Origin: Calycina herbarum
Taxonomy: Eukaryota > Ascomycota > Leotiomycetes > Helotiales > Pezizellaceae
Direction of reading: 5' to 3'
Assembly (NCBI GenBank): GCA_001414485.1
Contig: LLEY01000099.1
Span: 173,730-237,729, forward strand
DNA: 64,000 bases
Position 1 is the stretch's first letter. The number at the start of each line of letters is the position of its first letter. The position numbers and the translations under genes are program-made. The notes below the pieces were generated by a model, which had not been told where the DNA came from, did not search any database, and was given only the letters and a program-made list of their open reading frames with translations. Shown here piece after piece: positions 47,918-61,000 of this stretch.

Positions 47918-50900
47918 CTAAACAGTCTCCTCCGCATCGTCATTCACAAGATCATCATCGAGCCAGTCCTCCCCCAAAGGATCATCAAACTCAAAGTCCG
48001 TCTCTTCAGGAACCTTCCCAAGCTTGCTCTCATCAATATTCCCATCAATCAAAAAACTCTCGTCAAACTCCAATTCCAACGGATCATTCTCATAAATCGA
48101 GTCAGTGTCATCATCGTAGTCTGACCATGCGCCTTCTGTGCGATCGGTAAGTTCCAAGAATAAAACCTGGCAGTCTTTTACCTCGCCATTCGTTATGGAG
48201 TACGAGATATCTGGGGATTTGAGCATAGCGATACCGGCTTCAACATCAGAGTCTACCAGGTAGATCTTTGCCCCTTGGCTAGTGTTGGTGTAGGTGCATA
48301 CTACGGGGAAGAAGAGGTTATCGTAGGGGTCGATCGCTGCTAGCATTGGGGGAGAGTTGTCTGTTGGGTTATAGGTGAAGGGTGCGAGAGCACTGGGGTG
48401 GCTCGTCAGTTTGGTACTCTAGATGAGGAGAGCTGGGTTGGGGAAATTAACTTACACGTAAACGGCGGTATCTGGCAATTCGTCTTCTTGAGAGACTCGT
48501 AATCTGGATACACCAGTTTTGGACATGGTGTTATTGTAGTAGTGGAGTACTGCACCACTTGGAGCTGATAGAACGATTTCGTCTGAACCTGCCCAGAGTG
48601 TGGTGCAGGTCTCATAAAAGTCCAAGTCGTAGTATGTCTCATTCTGTGATATCATAGGATCAGCCCTTGACTCAGAATATATGGGACCATAGCTTCAAAA
48701 AGGATGATCTCAACTTACTGTTTGCATGTAAACGTTTCCATCATTGCACGACGAGAAAAAGTACGCGCCGTCTGAACCTTGGAGAGAAATTGTGCTGTAC
48801 CAGTAGTCCCCATCTTGGCCAATATTCAAAGGAACGCTGGGGTTGAAATGTTCGACGAATCCAAGATCATCCACCGTGTTCACAACGAAGGGAGTTAGGT
48901 CAAACAAGACCTCGGTTCCATTATTGGTGGAATTAGCGGAAGCTGAAATGGTAGGAACTTGTCGTTTCGGCGTCTCCTTTTTGCTTCTACTGGATATTAG
49001 CATTCCTCGGATCAGAATGGGTAAGGCGTGTTGACTTACAAGTCAATACAGAAATTCTTGATCTTCAAGGAAGGAGAAACATGAATAGGCAGAGCCAGGT
49101 CTTTGAGAATTTTGAAAGTATGGCCAACAAAATTGACATAATTCCTCGCAGTGATGACTGCTGAAATGCCCTTGCAACCATCAATTGGCTTCAAACCATA
49201 ATCGCCTGTCTTGGTCTTGAAGTTGTAATTGGCTTGGGCTGCAATACTTGCATTCGCCTCGAGCGTTGGCATAGTCTCGATACCCACTGACCCTTTGCAA
49301 AAGGAACAGGGCCCAACTGTCAATGCGAGCTCGAGGGCAACTGGGATGCCAAAACCCGCTGTTAAAGAAAGTTGGCCTTCGACGTCAAGCTTGGGGACAA
49401 TCTCCGTTGGCACAAATCCACTCTTATCGAACTTTTTGCTAGCAAAATCGTAGGAGAACTTCATCTTTTCAAACTTGATATCGGCACCTACAGGTAATGT
49501 TAGTGCTTGACTTGTTTATAATTGAGAATCAGAATGGAGCGATACTTACGAGCATGAATATTTCCCTCCAATTTTCCGCCAACCTACTGGGAGTCAATAT
49601 TGCCGAACTTAAAAGGATGTCTAAGGAAGAAGGAGGAGGAAACAGGGTCTCCACCTTCGTGGAGCGATCTGAAAGAGGAAAAAAGAACTCGGAAAACACC
49701 CACCTTAAACGACGTGCCAACTGAGATGATGGGCCCGATAGTAGCAAAGCCGAGCGTAAAAGGCTGAAGAAGATCTCGGAGTTAGTATTGCTATTCTAGA
49801 AGGATGTCTGCGGGGAGACGAGAAAGAATAGCATTGACCAAGGAGGAAAGAGACTCTTGGCCCTCCGAAACAACTCGGAAGGGGGGGGAGGGATTTGGAG
49901 AACACCCACCGAGATAGGAATATCGTATAAGTTTTGCTTATATTCATGTTTTTCCTCCCATGCTCCGAAAATTCCAATTCCCGCGCCGACCGACAAATTA
50001 GGAATGTCGCCCTCGACCTTTCCTTCAGTGATCCCATTCCTGGTATCGAATTTTCTAAGAAAATGTTAAAATCTTTAGTTTGAGCGGGTGTGGTGTGAAG
50101 TGAGACAAACATAAAGCCTTTTGTGGTCAGTGACCCCGTAAGACCACAATCAACGCAATATATATTGAGGAATTTGCCTCTCGTAAGAAGTGTCTGCTTG
50201 CGGCTTCCGGATGGGCGAAGTTCCTTCTCAGTGGGAGTGTTCCCGAATGACTTAATGAGAACCGCCTTTCCTCCCCATGGGGATTCAACTATTGAAGGCT
50301 ATCAAAACCAGAATTTCGAGATGATCGAGTGGGGAAGTAACATACCGCCTTTGGCTCCCTCCTTTGGGTGGCAAGCATCCTTCTTTTCCTTCTTTTCCTT
50401 CTTCTGGTCTGAGGCCTTGGTCTTTCTTGGTGTCGCTTTGGAACTTGTGGCACGCTTGGCATTTCCACTGCCCTCGCAATCTTTGGATGGGCGAGGAAGA
50501 GTAACTAGGGGAAGTTAGTTAATAGAACTTCGAAAGGATTTTGCAGCTTACTATCACGTGGCGTTTCGTCAAAAGGAATCTTGATCGGGGTACCCTGGAG
50601 AAATTTCATCAAAGTTTGAATGTCCCCTTTAATCTCGTCCACAGTACTCTTATACTTGTTGTATAATTGGTCGAGGTCCTTCTTGGCCTGCGCGGCGAGA
50701 TTGTTGGCTGCATTTTGGAGTTGTTGTGTTTTTGCTTTAAACTTCTTCGCGAGATCTTCCGCCGCTCTGTCGGCCTTTTGTTTCGCGTCGTTGGCAACTT
50801 TCACAACTGCCTTCCCTGCTCGATCCAGCCCCGCCTTGATATCATCCTTGATCCCTCTCTTATCCAATGATACCGAGAGGTCAGTATCGTCATCATAATT

Positions 50901-51955
50901 GAGACCAATATCCTCAATTAATTGCGCGAAATCGAAATGCGACAAATTGAAATAGCCGAGGCCTGAATCCAAATCATCATCAAAATGGTACCCCAAGCAT
51001 GCTGTAGGCAGGTTGTATTTGTTATCGACGGGTGCAGTACACTTTGGTCTGGTTGTTGGGGTGGTTGGCAAAGAGGTAGAAGGAGAATCAGACCCAGTAG
51101 TTCCTGATCCGGATGATTGACTAGAAGTTCCCGATGGTGTGGGCGCACCACTTGCGTAATTGACGGCTTGATTGTTATAATCACCCCACTGCAGCTGAAT
51201 ATTGTTTGTAGCATCGTGAATTGACTGAGGGGCACCATTGGCAATTGCCGAAAGAGAGTTGCCATTGAAGTTGATGGCATTCGCTTCATAGTAACAGCGT
51301 TCGTTCTTGTCAAAGTCCCCACATCCCGGAGTGTACGTGATGAATATCAAGCCATCCTTCGCATTCCAATTGGTGGCACCATGATCGAAAGCTGCTTTAT
51401 TGGCGAAGACGATGACTAGATTGCCTGATGTTGAAAACTGGACGCTTGAAATGGCAGCGGAGTGGTCGAGAACTACGGATGGGAATTTCCAGTTTGGCGT
51501 GGCGATTGCAAATAGGCCAGCACCACCTGTATGAAGTCAGTATCAACCATTGGGTAACTACGAGATCGAGAGTGGAGCCAACTGGTGAATAACGTACCCG
51601 ATTGTGATTCTTGGAGGTAATGAAGAGGCTCCCCAGAGCCAGGTTTGACAGGTGTAAGGTTCTCAACCTTGTTAACATCGACAGTGTCCGGGATAACAGG
51701 CATCAATGTTGGAATTGCTCCAAATCGAGAGGTAGGGAACTCGTAATCGCCAGAGAAAGATGCAGAGGCGGTTGCAACACCATCGGTAGAGACCGGAGTA
51801 GGCAGAACATCAGCAACAGATGTTGAAGAGTTCGATGTTGAGTTCGAATTCGATACGTAAGAAGGGGTAGATGTGCCATTGGCTCTTCGAAAATTTTGCA
51901 GTTGAGGATGCCCAAGAGCAGTACCTGCAAGGAGCAAAACGGTCCAGAATCGCAT
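47918..51955 (-). CDS. Large secreted protein, DUF7029/DUF7223-like, eleven exons
   Basis: Eleven exons join in one frame of 1103 residues: 51955-51598, 51526-50552, 50504-50346, 50288-50111, 50054-49910, 49763-49704, 49583-49550, 49487-49040, 48986-48719, 48643-48456 and 48416-47918. A signal peptide is evident (MRFWTVLLLAGTALGHP). Residues about 100-240 (PVKPGSGEPLHYLQES...WNAKDGLIFITYTPGC) look like DUF7029. A Ser/Thr/Pro linker and a Lys/Ala-rich helix (about 340-420) follow. From about 520 (LNIYCVDCGLTGSLTTKG) the sequence looks like DUF7223, and it ends in an acidic tail. Family assignment is from remembered pattern and function is unknown; extracellular or wall location is inferred. 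Exons 6 and 7 are only 60 and 34 nt. The introns around exon 6 are long and similar to each other. Confidence 0.8.
49584..49703 (-). other. Intron 6 of the secreted-protein gene, introner-like
   Basis: 120 nt, gtgggtgttttcc...cagtag on the minus strand. It has its own inverted repeat (CTCCACGAAGGTGGAG) and shares the 5' and 3' blocks with the intron at 49764-49909. The remaining introns of the gene are 44-75 nt and unrelated. Confidence 0.7.
49764..49909 (-). other. Intron 5 of the secreted-protein gene, introner-like
   Basis: 146 nt, gtgggtgttctcc...cttcag on the minus strand. It contains an inverted repeat (CCTTCCGA...TCGGAGGG) and a branch-like ACTAAC. It shares its first 13 bases (one difference) and a 3' block (AGACATCCTT... 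and GCAATA..ACTCC) with the intron at 49584-49703. Confidence 0.7.
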
Positions 51956-53035
51956 TGTGATTAGAGGAGGTAAAATATTAAGTAAAGAAAATTAAAAGAG
52001 CGTGGATTATAGAACAACTCTTCGAAAAGAGCAAACAATTAATGAGCGACAGAGCCAAATTGGCAAACAGAATGAGTGTGTAGATGGTGGAGGAGACTGA
52101 GGATGCAAGAAGAATGTCTACCTTTATATGAGAGCAGCGAACGAGGCAACTCCTGAGCCCTGCAGAATAGGAGACTATTCCGGCATCGTGACCCCATGTG
52201 CAATTCTTCAAGATGATCAAATTGAGCATAGTACGGAAATACTCCAATCTCAGATTCAGATATAGAATTGACAAGTCATGCTAGCCGACAGGGCCAGATA
52301 CTTTGAGGTACACCTGTAGTATAAGCATTTTGTGGGCGTAGCGGCACATTTGAATAATTGGAAATAAAAACAAAACAATATTCTCGGGCAAAAGCGAGCA
52401 TCAGATTAGCGAAGTGCCCAGGAGACTGAGAGCCTCAACAAAAGCGGCGGCGAAATGGCATTACAATTTGCATTACCCCAAATCCTTTAGGACAATGTTG
52501 GAAACACCTGGGTTAATATTTTAGATTGTTCTAACCTTTTAGAATAATTCCCTGTTTTTACTCTAGAGGTTGGAACAACGAGAGCAGGTACGAACCTGAT
52601 GTATTTACTGCCACTTTAACCCGTCCATTGCGAGGGGAGCCCAAAAGAGATGAGGAGGCTTCGGGAAGGGTTTTGGTGGCGGGCTGAAGGCTTGCCGCCC
52701 ATGCTTTTTTCAGCTCAAATTGAGTCTAGACCACCAAACTACTGGCTAGTCGTTTACGCAAAAGCAAATTATATTTCCTGCAGACGTCAAAGAGAAAGAA
52801 CAAGCGAGGATGTCTTACTTTTGTACCGGTAGTGCATGTTTTCCACGGAATCTGGCGAACGCGATTGGTTGTAAAACGAGCACCAGCACAGCACAGTATA
52901 GGGGAAGTGACTAATACAAAATGAAGGGATTGTCTGCGAGACTTGACCTTCTTAACCAATCTAAATAACTGACATGACGACCCAGCTTGAACTCCAAAAC
53001 TTCGCTCAAAAGACGCAGTATTCAAAACCCACTAT
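51956..53035. other. Gene-free stretch with degenerate MITE
   Basis: Upstream region of the secreted-protein gene (51956 to about 52300) and the 3' side of the basic-protein gene. A degenerate MITE copy lies in the middle. No supported gene. Confidence 0.5.
52436..52634. mobile_element. MITE-like element, copy 3 (degenerate)
   Basis: The right end (tactgccactttaacccgtc then cattgcgag) matches the TIR of the two other copies. The left end keeps only aaaagcggcggc. The centre shares tattttagattgttctaa and a gaacaacgag segment with copies 1 and 2. Confidence 0.6.
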
Positions 53036-53918
53036 TCAGCCGCATCCATATGGTCCCTCGGAGCCTCCCAATTCTTCTGTGACAGCATTTCCACCCGCCT
53101 TCAGTTCCTCCAATTTTGCAACACTCTTCGTAAAGTATCCGTCCAAGCCGTAGTCTTTGATAAAAGCTTGCTCTCCCTTCAATTCCTCAATCGCGTTTGA
53201 GATCCAATCTATTACCTTCTTTATTTTCTCGTGACAAGCAATGTTACGTCTCTTGATCCACGCAGCCCTCTGTCTTTCAATTTGCCCTCTCTGCTGTTTG
53301 TTCGGTCGTCCAGTCTTGAATTCCCCAACATCGGCATCGTCTTCTGTCCAGCGGTGCGGAACCTTGGGTAACGATGAATCGACATTGCTGGCTTCGTATT
53401 CGAGATCGTCTCTTGCTGCAATAACCTCCAGCATCAATTCATCGAGCTCCGCATATGCATCGTCGTGGTCCGCATATCTGCATCGATTGTTCGTGTGTAT
53501 GGGGAGCGATATAAAGGAGGAGGTTGAACGCGAGCTTTGCGCCCTCAGGACCCAATTCCATAAGCTTCTTAACATCTTTCGAGAATTTCGCCATGGCGTT
53601 TGCGTATGTATCCGCTGTGATAGATTTGCTGTTGGGTCCCATCTTCTTTACGCGTGCATCCAGCCCGCTGACCTTCTTATCGACATCCCCAATTATTTTC
53701 TTGTACAATTGCTGAGCAGCCTTGCTTCCGTCCATCTTCCTCGCAGGTGTCTTTTTCGTGGCAGCTTTTTTCGCGGGTGCTTTCTTGGTGGTTTTCTGTT
53801 TCTTTACTGGCTCGTCTTCGGACTCGTCCTCCGGCAGCTCGACGGGTGCGTTGGTCTTTTTTGGGGAGCTGGTGAGTCTGCGGCGTTGAGTGAGCTTGCA
53901 GACGATGGCTTCAGCCAT
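53036..53918 (-). CDS. Lys-rich conserved hypothetical protein, frame change near 53475
   Basis: The ATG at 53918 (MAEAIVCKLTQRRRLTSSPKK) opens a basic, Ala/Lys-rich stretch (KKAPAKKAATKKTPARK). A helical core follows (GPEGAKLAFNLLLYIAPHTHEQSMQ), up to about 53475. The conserved continuation YADHDDAYAELDELMLEVIA, VPHRWTEDDADVGEFKTGRP and NKQQRGQ is in the next frame and runs to a stop at 53036. No GT donor lies between the last conserved residues of the first frame and the switch, so no ordinary intron explains it. The joined product would be about 293 residues. Similar proteins occur in other ascomycetes, but I know no function; the basic head suggests nuclear location. Confidence 0.65.
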
Positions 53919-54377
53919 TCAGTGAGGGTATTTGATTTCGACATTGGGGATATTTGTGTAGGTTGTTGAGAAATCAAGCTTGGTGAGGTTGAGGCTGAGG
54001 TTGCCGCTGCGCTCTGGGAGAGAAACTCAGGCTCACTGCTCAGGGCATGTTTCACTATTATTCCACTTCAACGTGGGGGTAAAGCAATTCAAATTCCTCT
54101 TAGATACCACGTATAATTAATTTAATTCAACAAGTTAAGGGCCTGTTTGGCTCAATTATCGGATAATAGAATAATCATAATTATTATCGGCAGTGCTCTT
54201 TTTTAGTACTAGATAATTAAATTAATTATTCTCTTATTATCTAATTATCTTGTTAATATCGTTTAGCTTAAAAATGTAACTATCCGATAACTAAAATTAG
54301 TATTTTAACTAAATAATTAAGTAACTTACTAACTAATCTTACTACTAACCTTACCTATATAATCCTTACTTTTATTA

Positions 54378-54470
54378 CTTTTATCTATACTTTTATCTAT
54401 ACTTTTATCTATACTTTTATCTATACTTTTATCTATACTTTTATCTATACTTTTATCTACATTTTTATCT
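54378..54470. repeat. 12-bp tandem repeat (ctatacttttat)
   Basis: About seven near-perfect copies of ctatacttttat, flanked by more degenerate ones (ctacatttttat, ctattatttcta). Confidence 0.85.
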
Positions 54471-54614
54471 ATTATTTCTACTCTTTTATCTATTACTTTT
54501 ACCTCTTTTATTACTTAAGATACTACTAAATTCTTCTTAAAAGAAGTCTAAGAGAGCTAAGAAGTCTAAAAAGGACCTTCCTACTTCTGAATTCTTAAGT
54601 TCACTAGATAACAC

Positions 54615-54619
54615 TTAGT
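54615..54619. repeat. Target-site duplication of element D, left copy
   Basis: ttagt precedes the LTR at 54620 and recurs at 61869-61873, after the other LTR. Its last T is also the first base of the LTR of element E. Confidence 0.85.
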
Positions 54620-55052
54620 TATAACGAAACTCAAACGAACTTAAACAAAGATAACTAAGTCTCGAAGGTTAGTATATAGGTAAGAAGTACAAATACGCCG
54701 GGTTGTTTACTTAGAAGTAAACTCGTTACTTATATTAAAGATATTAAATAAGATAATAAGATTAATAACTAAAGTTGAGTACGAAGCTCCTATCTAGATA
54801 GTAGATGTACTAGTATATATAGAACCTTCGTTCCCCCGGGTAGCTAACTCGCTTATTAAGCTAGCGATCTAATAAGCTGGTTCGCCTAGTAATCCAGCGG
54901 TCCCTTTTATTATATAATTATTATAATAAAATCCTTAGATCGCTTAGCTAACCTAACCGATCTCTATCTACTATAAGAGTATTCTAATAGTGCTTAACCT
55001 ATTAGGACGCTGCCTAGTCTTTACTTATTATATATATATATAATTTATAATA
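54620..55052 (-). repeat. 3' LTR of element D
   Basis: 433 bp, tataacgaaac to ttataata. Heavily AT-converted compared with 61436-61868: the GC-rich end (tcacgtgtgcacgtgattcg) has become a TA-repeat. Confidence 0.9.
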
Positions 55053-58000
55053 CTATCCCCTTTTTAGCTTAGCGTATCCCTATACTTAAGTACAACCTAA
55101 GAAATATCGTTAGAAGGCTAGTAGCCTTCTTCTCTTTTTACTATACTACCCGATTGTTTAATAAAATATACTAAGTATATCGCTCTTAGAAAAGAAATTA
55201 ACTTATTTAGAATAAAAATAGTACTCTATACTTGATATTTAAAAGCTAGTTTTATAAATAAATATGTCGCTTCTTAAGATAAAAGTCTAAATTGCTATAG
55301 TTGTTATATAAAGAATAGTAAGACTTATAACGTTTATAAGGTAAACTATATACTAACTATTTAAGATTAAGAGTCTATAAATGCTTAGATCTAATAACTA
55401 GAGGACGAGGCTAATAAGGCTATAGCGAAAGTCCTCTAGGTTAATAAGCAGAAGAAGCTGCTTTATACCTAGAAGTAGAGAATGATAGTAGCTGGTCTTA
55501 ACTCTCTTAAGGAGCTAGATACTACTAAAGAATTAGAAAGAAAGGAAAAGGAGAAGGAGGAAGAAAAGAAGCAGATAGAAGAAGAGGCTACTAAGCTGGC
55601 CGCCCTTCCTACGCTCGACGTTTCCGACCCTACCCTCGCTCTAGGCCTCGACCTAGCCTTTCTTAAGTCCTTTCCTACTAACTACGTAATATAGGCAGAC
55701 TTAGGTTTCGACAGTAGAACTCCTAAAGTTCCTCTGAGTACTAGTTGATATTTTTTCTAGGTTCCTAAGTATTTTCTAAATATAGGTAATCTAACTATTT
55801 TATTAAATACTTAACCTATCCTTTAACAAGTCTATAGTTAAGAATCCTCTTAACTTTATACTTAGTATTTAGGTTTACTAGTTAAATTTCCGTAAGTAAG
55901 GCTAGTAGTACTCCTAGTAGTACTAGTTCGAGTAGGGATATATAGAATACTAGGTAGATGTTTATTATTCTTAATAGTACTAATTTATAATTCAAAGGTC
56001 CTTTAATATATTTAATTTTAAATAGTCTAAGTTTTTTATAATCTAGTTTATTACTTAGTCTTTTTATATTAATATTCTTTTATACTAAGTAGACTTTATC
56101 TCTCTCTTTTAGTATTAGCTTCTAACTACGTTGTTTATTATAGTAGTACGTATTTCTCTCTACTATAAATTATAGGTCCTTTATAAGTTCCTTATATAGA
56201 CTCTTAATTTTTAAGACCTGAATATAAGTAAGTTAGTTATTAATAGTTATAGACAGTAGTTCTTAATATACTAATAATTTATACTTAAAATTAGTATAGA
56301 ATAGTATAATAAGTATTATTTCTATTACTAAACTATTATAAGTAAACTATACTAAAAGCAGCAGTTCTATCTAGTTATTCTATTAGTAGTTTATATAATA
56401 ATAAAGGTATATTTTAACTACTTAATTCATCTGTTCGTTTCCTTTATTTATTTAAAGGTAGAAAGCTATAAAGAGCTTTCTTTTTATACCTAATCGTTCT
56501 ATAAGAGCGATTTAAAATTTTAAAGTAAAGAGCTTATCTCTATCTAAGAGTATTTCTTTAGATAGTCTATATCTTAAGACTACTTCCCTAAAGAATACAA
56601 ATACCAATTCCTTAGCTATACTTAACTCTATATATACTATAAGAATTATATACTTCGTAAGTCGTTCTATAATAACTAGGATTATATTATATTTAACTCC
56701 TATTATTAGATCTTTAGATTTTAGTAATTTAATAATAAAATCTATAGATATTAATTTCTAAGGTACTTATAGTATTAAAGTAGTGTTTATCTATCTATAA
56801 GGAGTATAGTAAGAAGCCTTATTCCTAGTATAAGTATTATATTCTATTATTACTTCCTTAACTATCGTAGATAACCGATTAATATAGTAGTATTATCTTA
56901 TCCTCTAGAAGGTTCTACGAATTCCTTAGTAACCGTAAGCGAGTATAGTATAGTATTCTTATATAAACTCCTTTATATATAAGCTAGGAACCTATAATTT
57001 CCCTTTTATATATTAATTATAACCTTTATATATATTCTAAATCTTATCTATCTAGATATCGTTTATTACTACTATCTTATATATAGTAGGTACTAAGTCT
57101 CTATTCTTAAGAGTTTTTAAGATCGTAATCTTCTTATACTCCTTATTTCTCTCGTATCTGGGTTTCTAGCTAAGAGTATTAGCCTAAGTATTTAACGTTC
57201 CTTTTATATATTAAATAATAATATTAAATCCTTCTAATATCTCTAACTATCTAGCTAATCGTCTTATTATAAGTTCCTTAGTTATCGTAAACGTCCTAAG
57301 ATTCTCGTAGTTAAATAAAACTATAACTAGATATTTTATTAGCTATAAATAAATTCTCTAGTATTCTAAAGCTAATACTATAGTAAGCAGTTCTTTATTA
57401 AAAATACTATAGTTTTATTATACTAGGTTAAATATTTTAGAATAATATATAATAGATATAAGTTTCCCTTTATTATTTAGTTATAAGTAAATCGTACCTA
57501 CTACTATGTCTAAAGCGTCTATTTTAATCGTACTAGGTTTATCTATATTAAAATTATATAGAATAGGTTTTTCTATAAACTTTACTTTAATTTTTTAAAA
57601 AGTATTCTCTACTTATTTATTTTATATAAACTTAATAGCTTTCTTAACTAGTACTAACATTAGTTTAATAATCTTTATATAGTCTTATATAAATAGATAG
57701 TAAAAGTTTATAAATCTAAGGAAGGACTATATATCTTTTATATTCTCTAGTAATTTCTAGTTTAAGATGTCTTAGATCTTTACTAGATTTATTTCTATTT
57801 TTTCTAGACTAAATACCTATCTTAGGAAAAGTATCTAAGTTACTCTAAACTCGTATTTTAAGAGTTTCAACTAAGAATTTACTTTTATAAGTTATTATAA
57901 AACTTCTCTAATATATCTCTTATATTCTTCTTCTTTTTCTAAGAAGATTAGGATATTATCTAGATAATAAATTACTATTACTCTTAGAAGATCTCCTAAA

Positions 58001-61000
58001 ATGTTATTATTTTATCTCTAATATATAGCTAGTATATTATAGAGTTTAAATAGTATAACTATATATTTATAGAGGCCTAATAGTAAGGCAAATACTATCT
58101 TCTATTTATCTCTAACTTTTATTTATATAAGTCTATAAGCGTTTTATTAATCTAATTTCGTAAATCGTACTACCTTACCTAACTTATCCTACAAGTATTA
58201 GCTAGGTAGTAGTAGATAAGCGTCCTTAACTATAGTATAATTTACTTCTTAATAATTAACATATACTCTCCTATCTAGGTTATCTTTCTTCTTAATAATA
58301 AGCATATTTAAAGTAATTAGTAACTTAGATCTTCTAATATATCCCTTCTTAATACCTTTCTTTATATAACTTTCTATTCTCTATAAGCTTTTCTAGTTAT
58401 ATAACTGAAGCTTCTGTTTTAAAAGGTAATAACCCTCTTTTAATTTAATCTTATAATCCTATAAGCAATGTTCTAGTAAGGCTTATAAGTCTTCTAGGTT
58501 TTTAAACAAAGCCTTAAATTCTCTATACTATATAGGTATTTTGTTATTAGCTTTCTTACTAACCTATAGAGGACCCTAGACAAGGTGTCCTAACGCTTTA
58601 AAAGAGGTAGCGCTAACCTCGTTCTAGCCTTAAAGTTATAAATATAAACCTATATATTTATATTAACTAAAGGTTATTATTCTAGCCTTCTAGTTAATTT
58701 CTAGATTATGTTCCTAAATCTATAATATACTAAGTATTACTTCCTTACTTCCTATTTTAATAATATCGAATTATATATCTAAGTAGTATCCTTTAATATT
58801 AATTTCTATTAGAATAGTTTATTAATTAATAATTCCGTTTTAATATATAATATCTATTCTATTAACTACTCCTAAGTAATATAGTCTTATTCCTTTAATT
58901 AGAACGTTTAGCTTCTCCTAAGCTATTAGAGAGATAAAGTTACCTATTACTCCTAAGTCTATTATAACTTATAACTTTTTCTCTTTTACTTTTATAGTTA
59001 TTACTAACTGTCTTTCTCTTAAAGTAGCGTCTAACTTTGCTTTAACATATTAGACTTCGAAAGATTAATTTTCTTAATTATAATTTTTTCTTTTCTTATT
59101 CTTATACTATAGAAAGAATCTTACTCTTTCCTTATTAGCATATACTATCTCGTATACTAATCTATGTTCTATAATTCCTATAGTCTTAGGAATTTCCTCT
59201 ATAAATTACTTTAGTATTTATCTACAGTTATACTAGGTCTATTTATAACTGGTTTCTAAAATAGCTTCTATAGACTATAGTTCTCCTATATATAGATAAT
59301 CTAAAGTAGCCTCTAGTATACTTATCTCTAGTTTTATATAGTAAACCTTAAATATATAGTCTCTTAAATTCTTTTCCTTAACAGCTCTAATCTAGGACTA
59401 AGGAAAGAATACTACTCCTTCTTTATCTAATAATACTACTTCGTATATCTAATAATATTCTACTATTCTAGTAAGCTCTAGTAACATTCCTTTAAATCGC
59501 TTCTATAATAACTAGTCTAAAGTCGGACTTAGTTTATATCGTATCTATTATACTATTATTTCTTAAACTGTTTCTATAAACTATAGTTCTCCTATTAATA
59601 GATAGCATATTTCTTCTAGTTCTATCTTAGCCTATCTAGTTATATTAAATTCCCTTTACTCCTAGAATAATATACTAAATAGTTATTATAAGTCGTATTT
59701 TCTTAATACTAACCTATTATTCCTAATTAATATAACTATAATATATTACTTAAATTCCTCTAATATAACATCTTCAGGTAGTGTTCTAAGGAAAGAGGTT
59801 TTAATTCGTCCTATAAATCCTATTAGAACTTACTATATCTATATACTAGTCTTACCTAAAATATTATATATTCTCTATATATCTCTTACTTTAGAGTAAG
59901 TATATTTCTTAGCTAGTTATCGTTTCCGTTCTAGTTCCTTTCCTTTAATAGTTTTCCGTCTAGTAATTAAGCTAACTAGAGTTATTATTTTAGGGTTATT
60001 ACTTATAACTATATATATTGTTAAGATAGTTAGGTTAACCTCTTACGTTATATAAGGACTCTAGAAGTCTAGTTTCTAGTTATCGATATATACTTATCGA
60101 TTTCCTTATTTAAAAGTTCTAAGAAAAGCTTAAGTTTCTTTAACTTTAGAGTCTTTATTCTTTATTTCTCCTTCTAAACTAGAAGATGAATCTAATGTCT
60201 CTAAAGAACTAGTCGATAGTAGTAACTTGTATTCTACTTAAAAAGGTTGCTTAGATTCTATTACTAATTATATATTATAATATTCTTTAAGAAGTAGATC
60301 CCTGTTGTTATTAGTATCTTATATACTACTAATTCCTTTGTTATTTTTAATCTAGGTTCTATATCCTTATACTTCGAGCTCCTTATCTATAAGTTTAATA
60401 TAATCGGTTAAAGCTACCTATTATTAAATAGTAGTATTAATTTATTTCTTTCCCTTAGAGTCTTTCTTCTTACTATACTTATTTACTCTATAGCTTAGTT
60501 AGCTATAATTATAACATAAGTTCTACTTACGTTGATGATTTCACTCTTTCTAGAAAAGTCCTCCTTTCTTTAGAAAGGTTTTCTTCTATATAGCGTTTGC
60601 CTTCTTACTATGTTTATTAGTATAAGAGTGCTTCTACTTTCCTAACTCTTTACTTTTTTCCCTATATCTAGGGTTACTCTTTCTAAATTTATATAGTCGG
60701 TTATCTAGCTAGACAACTTCCTCGATTATACCTATAATAGTTAAGAATTATATATTCTACTTAGCTATTTCTTTATAAATATATACTTTTAATCCTCTAT
60801 AAAAGAGTTCTATAAGAGCAATTATATCCTATTCTAACTTCGTTCTATAACGTTGAAATTTATTAGCATAATCTATTACTAATCTAGTCTAGTATAATTC
60901 TAAAAGCTTATATATAGCTATTTAGATCGTATTAAAGTCTTCGAAGACTTTCCTAATAGTTACCTTAAATCCTCTCTAAGATTTAAATATAATCTTAGTT

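Larger units (their letters stand above)
53919..54619. other. Boundary between genes and AT-rich block
   Basis: AT content rises sharply from about 54090. gggcctgtttggctcaatta at 54137-54156 resembles the end of a DNA transposon, but no partner end is visible. A 12-bp tandem repeat follows at 54378-54470, and RIP-like sequence from then on. Confidence 0.55.

Noticed and set aside
55482..55694. Open 70-codon frame as a host gene
   Set aside because: It lies inside gypsy element D and aligns with the degraded accessory frames in A, B and E.
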